In this document: one piece after another, positions 50,498 to 51,900 of the stretch | Numbering within the stretch: the first letter of the stretch is position 1 | Layout: every line of letters begins with the position of its first letter | Source of the DNA: Methanocalculus sp. MSAO_Arc2 | GTDB lineage: Archaea; Halobacteriota; Methanomicrobia; Methanomicrobiales; Methanocorpusculaceae | DNA length: 51,900 nt | Assembly (NCBI GenBank): GCA_003838065.1 | Contig: QZAC01000046.1 | Coordinates: 1 to 51,900 of the forward strand | Direction: 5' to 3' | Notes under the pieces: generated by a model | Database searches by the model: none | Seen by the model: only the letters and a program-made list of their open reading frames with translations | Told to the model about the DNA's origin: nothing | Made by a program: the position numbers and the translations under genes

Positions 50498-51790
50498 ATG
50501 GCAATCGATTGGTATGATGAGTTTGTTGATCTGAACTATACTCCGGCACAGGACGATATTGTCTGTCTCTTCTCCTGTGATCCGGCATCCGGGATCAGCA
50601 TGAGGGAGGCAGCAGGCAGGGTCGCGTCCGAGAGCTCCACCGGGACGTGGACAACGCTCCATTCCCTCCCTCCACGGATGCGGGATCTTCAGGCAACTGC
50701 CTTTGAGATCGAAGAGCCCTATATCCGGATCGCATATCCAATTGGCCTCTGGGAGGAGGGCAACGCCGTCCAGCTCTTAAGCGGCATTGCCGGGAATATC
50801 TTCGGGATGAAAGCGATCGAGAACCTCCGCCTGATCGATGCAACACTTCCTGATGCATATATCCGGCATTTTAAGGGTCCACATTTCGGGATAGATGGTA
50901 TCCGAAATCTGACAAAGATCCATGGTCGGCCACTCACCGGTGCGGTTCCCAAGCCAAAGATCGGGTTCTCGGCTGCCGAACATGCGGATATAGGATTTGA
51001 AACCTGGATGGGAGGTTTCGATTTTGTAAAGGATGACGAGAATCTCACGTCGACCGCTTTCAACAGGTTCGAGGAGAGAGTCGCGAGACTGACTGAAAAG
51101 AGAGAGATCGCCTCACGAAAGACCGGGGAAGACAAGTCAGCCTTCATCAACATTACCGCGAGCACGGAGACGATGAAGCAGCGTGCGGATATGCTCGCTG
51201 CCAACGGGTGGAATTATGCGATGATTGATGTCGTGGTCGTCGGGACGGCTGCCGTGATGGACCTCCGCGACTACTGTTCAGACCTTGGCCTTGCAATCCA
51301 TGCTCACAGGGCAATGCATGCGGCGTTTGATCGGAATCCACGGCATGGGATCACGATGCAGTTCCTGGCAAAGATGATGCGGTTGATCGGCGTCTCCCAG
51401 ATCCATACCGGAACAGCAGTTGGGAAACTGGTTGGAACACCAGAAGAGGCTCGAATACTTGCAGATACTCTCAGGGAGAAGAAGACTCAAGAGATCGGCC
51501 GCGTGGCACTTGAACAGGACTGGGGCACCATAAAAAGTGCGTTTCCGGTCTCTTCAGGCGGACTGCATCCGGGACTTGTCCCCGATGTCCTAGATATCTA
51601 TGGAGACGAACTCGTCCTTCTTGTCTCTGGTGGGATACATGGTCATCCTGACGGGACACGCTCAGGCGCTACGGCCGCAATGCAGGCGATCGAGGCATGG
51701 CAGGATGGAGTAAGCCTTGAAGAGAAGGCAGGACATGCACCAGAACTGAAAAAAGCGCTTGAGAAATGGGGCACGTACAAGCCGAAGTGA
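50498..51790 (+). CDS. rbcL: form III ribulose-bisphosphate carboxylase
   Basis: A 430-residue RuBisCO large chain of the archaeal form III. Catalytic residues are present: Lys152 in AVPKPKIGFSA, the carbamylated Lys178 with metal ligands Asp180 and Glu181 in GGFDFVKDDENL, and loop 6 lysine in HTGTAVGKLVG. Phosphate-binding SSGGLHPG and VSGGIHGHPDG are also there. The set argues for activity, not the RuBisCO-like form IV. In methanogens it serves AMP/nucleoside recycling to 3-phosphoglycerate or a reductive hexulose phosphate cycle. AMP phosphorylase, ribose-1,5-bisphosphate isomerase and phosphoribulokinase are not in this window. Confidence 0.95.
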   Translation: MAIDWYDEFVDLNYTPAQDDIVCLFSCDPASGISMREAAGRVASESSTGTWTTLHSLPPRMRDLQATAFEIEEPYIRIAYPIGLWEEGNAVQLLSGIAGNIFGMKAIENLRLIDATLPDAYIRHFKGPHFGIDGIRNLTKIHGRPLTGAVPKPKIGFSAAEHADIGFETWMGGFDFVKDDENLTSTAFNRFEERVARLTEKREIASRKTGEDKSAFINITASTETMKQRADMLAANGWNYAMIDVVVVGTAAVMDLRDYCSDLGLAIHAHRAMHAAFDRNPRHGITMQFLAKMMRLIGVSQIHTGTAVGKLVGTPEEARILADTLREKKTQEIGRVALEQDWGTIKSAFPVSSGGLHPGLVPDVLDIYGDELVLLVSGGIHGHPDGTRSGATAAMQAIEAWQDGVSLEEKAGHAPELKKALEKWGTYKPK

Positions 51791-51807
51791 GAAGACCATT
51801 CAATTCC

Positions 51808-51813
51808 TTTTTT
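51808..51813 (+). terminator. T-run after RuBisCO
   Basis: Six T in a row 18 bases after the RuBisCO stop, without a clear hairpin, likely ends transcription between convergent genes. Confidence 0.45.
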
Positions 51814-51822
51814 CAGACCTGA

Positions 51823-51900
51823 TTACCGCTGTCTCTGCATTCTCATCCAGAGCCCGATGCCCTCCACCACCAGGGAGATCCCAATAGCCAGCACAACCAC
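51823..51900 (-). CDS. partial membrane protein, C-terminal end
   Basis: The minus strand reads open from the window edge to TAA 51823-51825: 25 residues ending LAIGISLVVEGIGLW then MRMQRQR. It is one hydrophobic helix plus a basic tail, so the C-terminus of a membrane protein whose body lies beyond the window. Family not identified. Confidence 0.5.
   Translation of the reverse strand: MVVLAIGISLVVEGIGLWMRMQRQR

Overview
This window is a euryarchaeal methanogen chromosome segment, most probably from the order Methanomicrobiales. Evidence: archaeal information-processing genes (aIF2-gamma, aRF1, Rpo7/Spt4, Kae1-Bud32 fusion, S24e, S27ae, L40e, archaeal EF-2), methanogen markers (SepRS for Cys-tRNA, beta-RFAP synthase for methanopterin, DUF2098, NikR) and a form III RuBisCO. 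No genus can be fixed from sequence alone. Coding density is very high, many genes overlap by 1-4 bases, and no rRNA, CRISPR array, insertion sequence or prophage was seen.

Layout. 1-2.8 kb (+): beta-RFAP synthase (5' end disturbed), a glycerophosphodiester phosphodiesterase and a membrane-anchored surface protein. 2.85-4.15 kb (-): tRNA-Val(CAC), a Cache-type lipoprotein and tRNA-Gly(TCC). 4.3-6.7 kb: HtpX protease divergent from Thi4 thiazole synthase and a DUF1917-like protein. 6.7-12.45 kb (-): conserved archaeal information superoperon aIF2gamma - PIN - rpo7 - spt4 - dephospho-CoA kinase - S24e - S27ae - kae1/bud32 - rdgB - L40e. The two smallest ribosomal protein genes are only about 50 codons. 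12.6-14.4 kb: NikR, DUF2098 and a histone-deacetylase-family protein.

14.8-23.9 kb (-): a tightly packed run sufC - sufB - pcm - cyclase-family hydrolase - unknown - glmM - two nucleotidyltransferase/left-handed-helix proteins - glmS. It combines Fe-S assembly, protein repair and the UDP-GlcNAc pathway. 24.4-35.8 kb (-): a glycogen island: HAD phosphatase, GH57-like protein without recognisable catalytic Glu, GT4 synthase, GH13 branching enzyme, GH57/DUF3536 protein, 4-alpha-glucanotransferase and glycogen phosphorylase. Together these can build, branch, debranch and mobilise a storage glucan.

36-39.3 kb (+): an exonuclease/helicase pair matching MrfB-MrfA (YprB-YprA) of mitomycin-type DNA repair. 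An exact 18-base element lies 39 bases before the exonuclease start and also 39 bases before a small unknown ORF 12 kb away; this is the most unusual signal here. 39.3-44.7 kb (-): aRF1 - argS - taw1 (tRNA wyosine) - sepS. 44.8-47.0 kb (-): queD - queE - queC - NUDIX, preQ0 synthesis for archaeosine. 47.1-51.8 kb (+): S12 - S7 - EF-2, then form III RuBisCO. The last 78 bases hold the C-terminus of a membrane protein on the minus strand.
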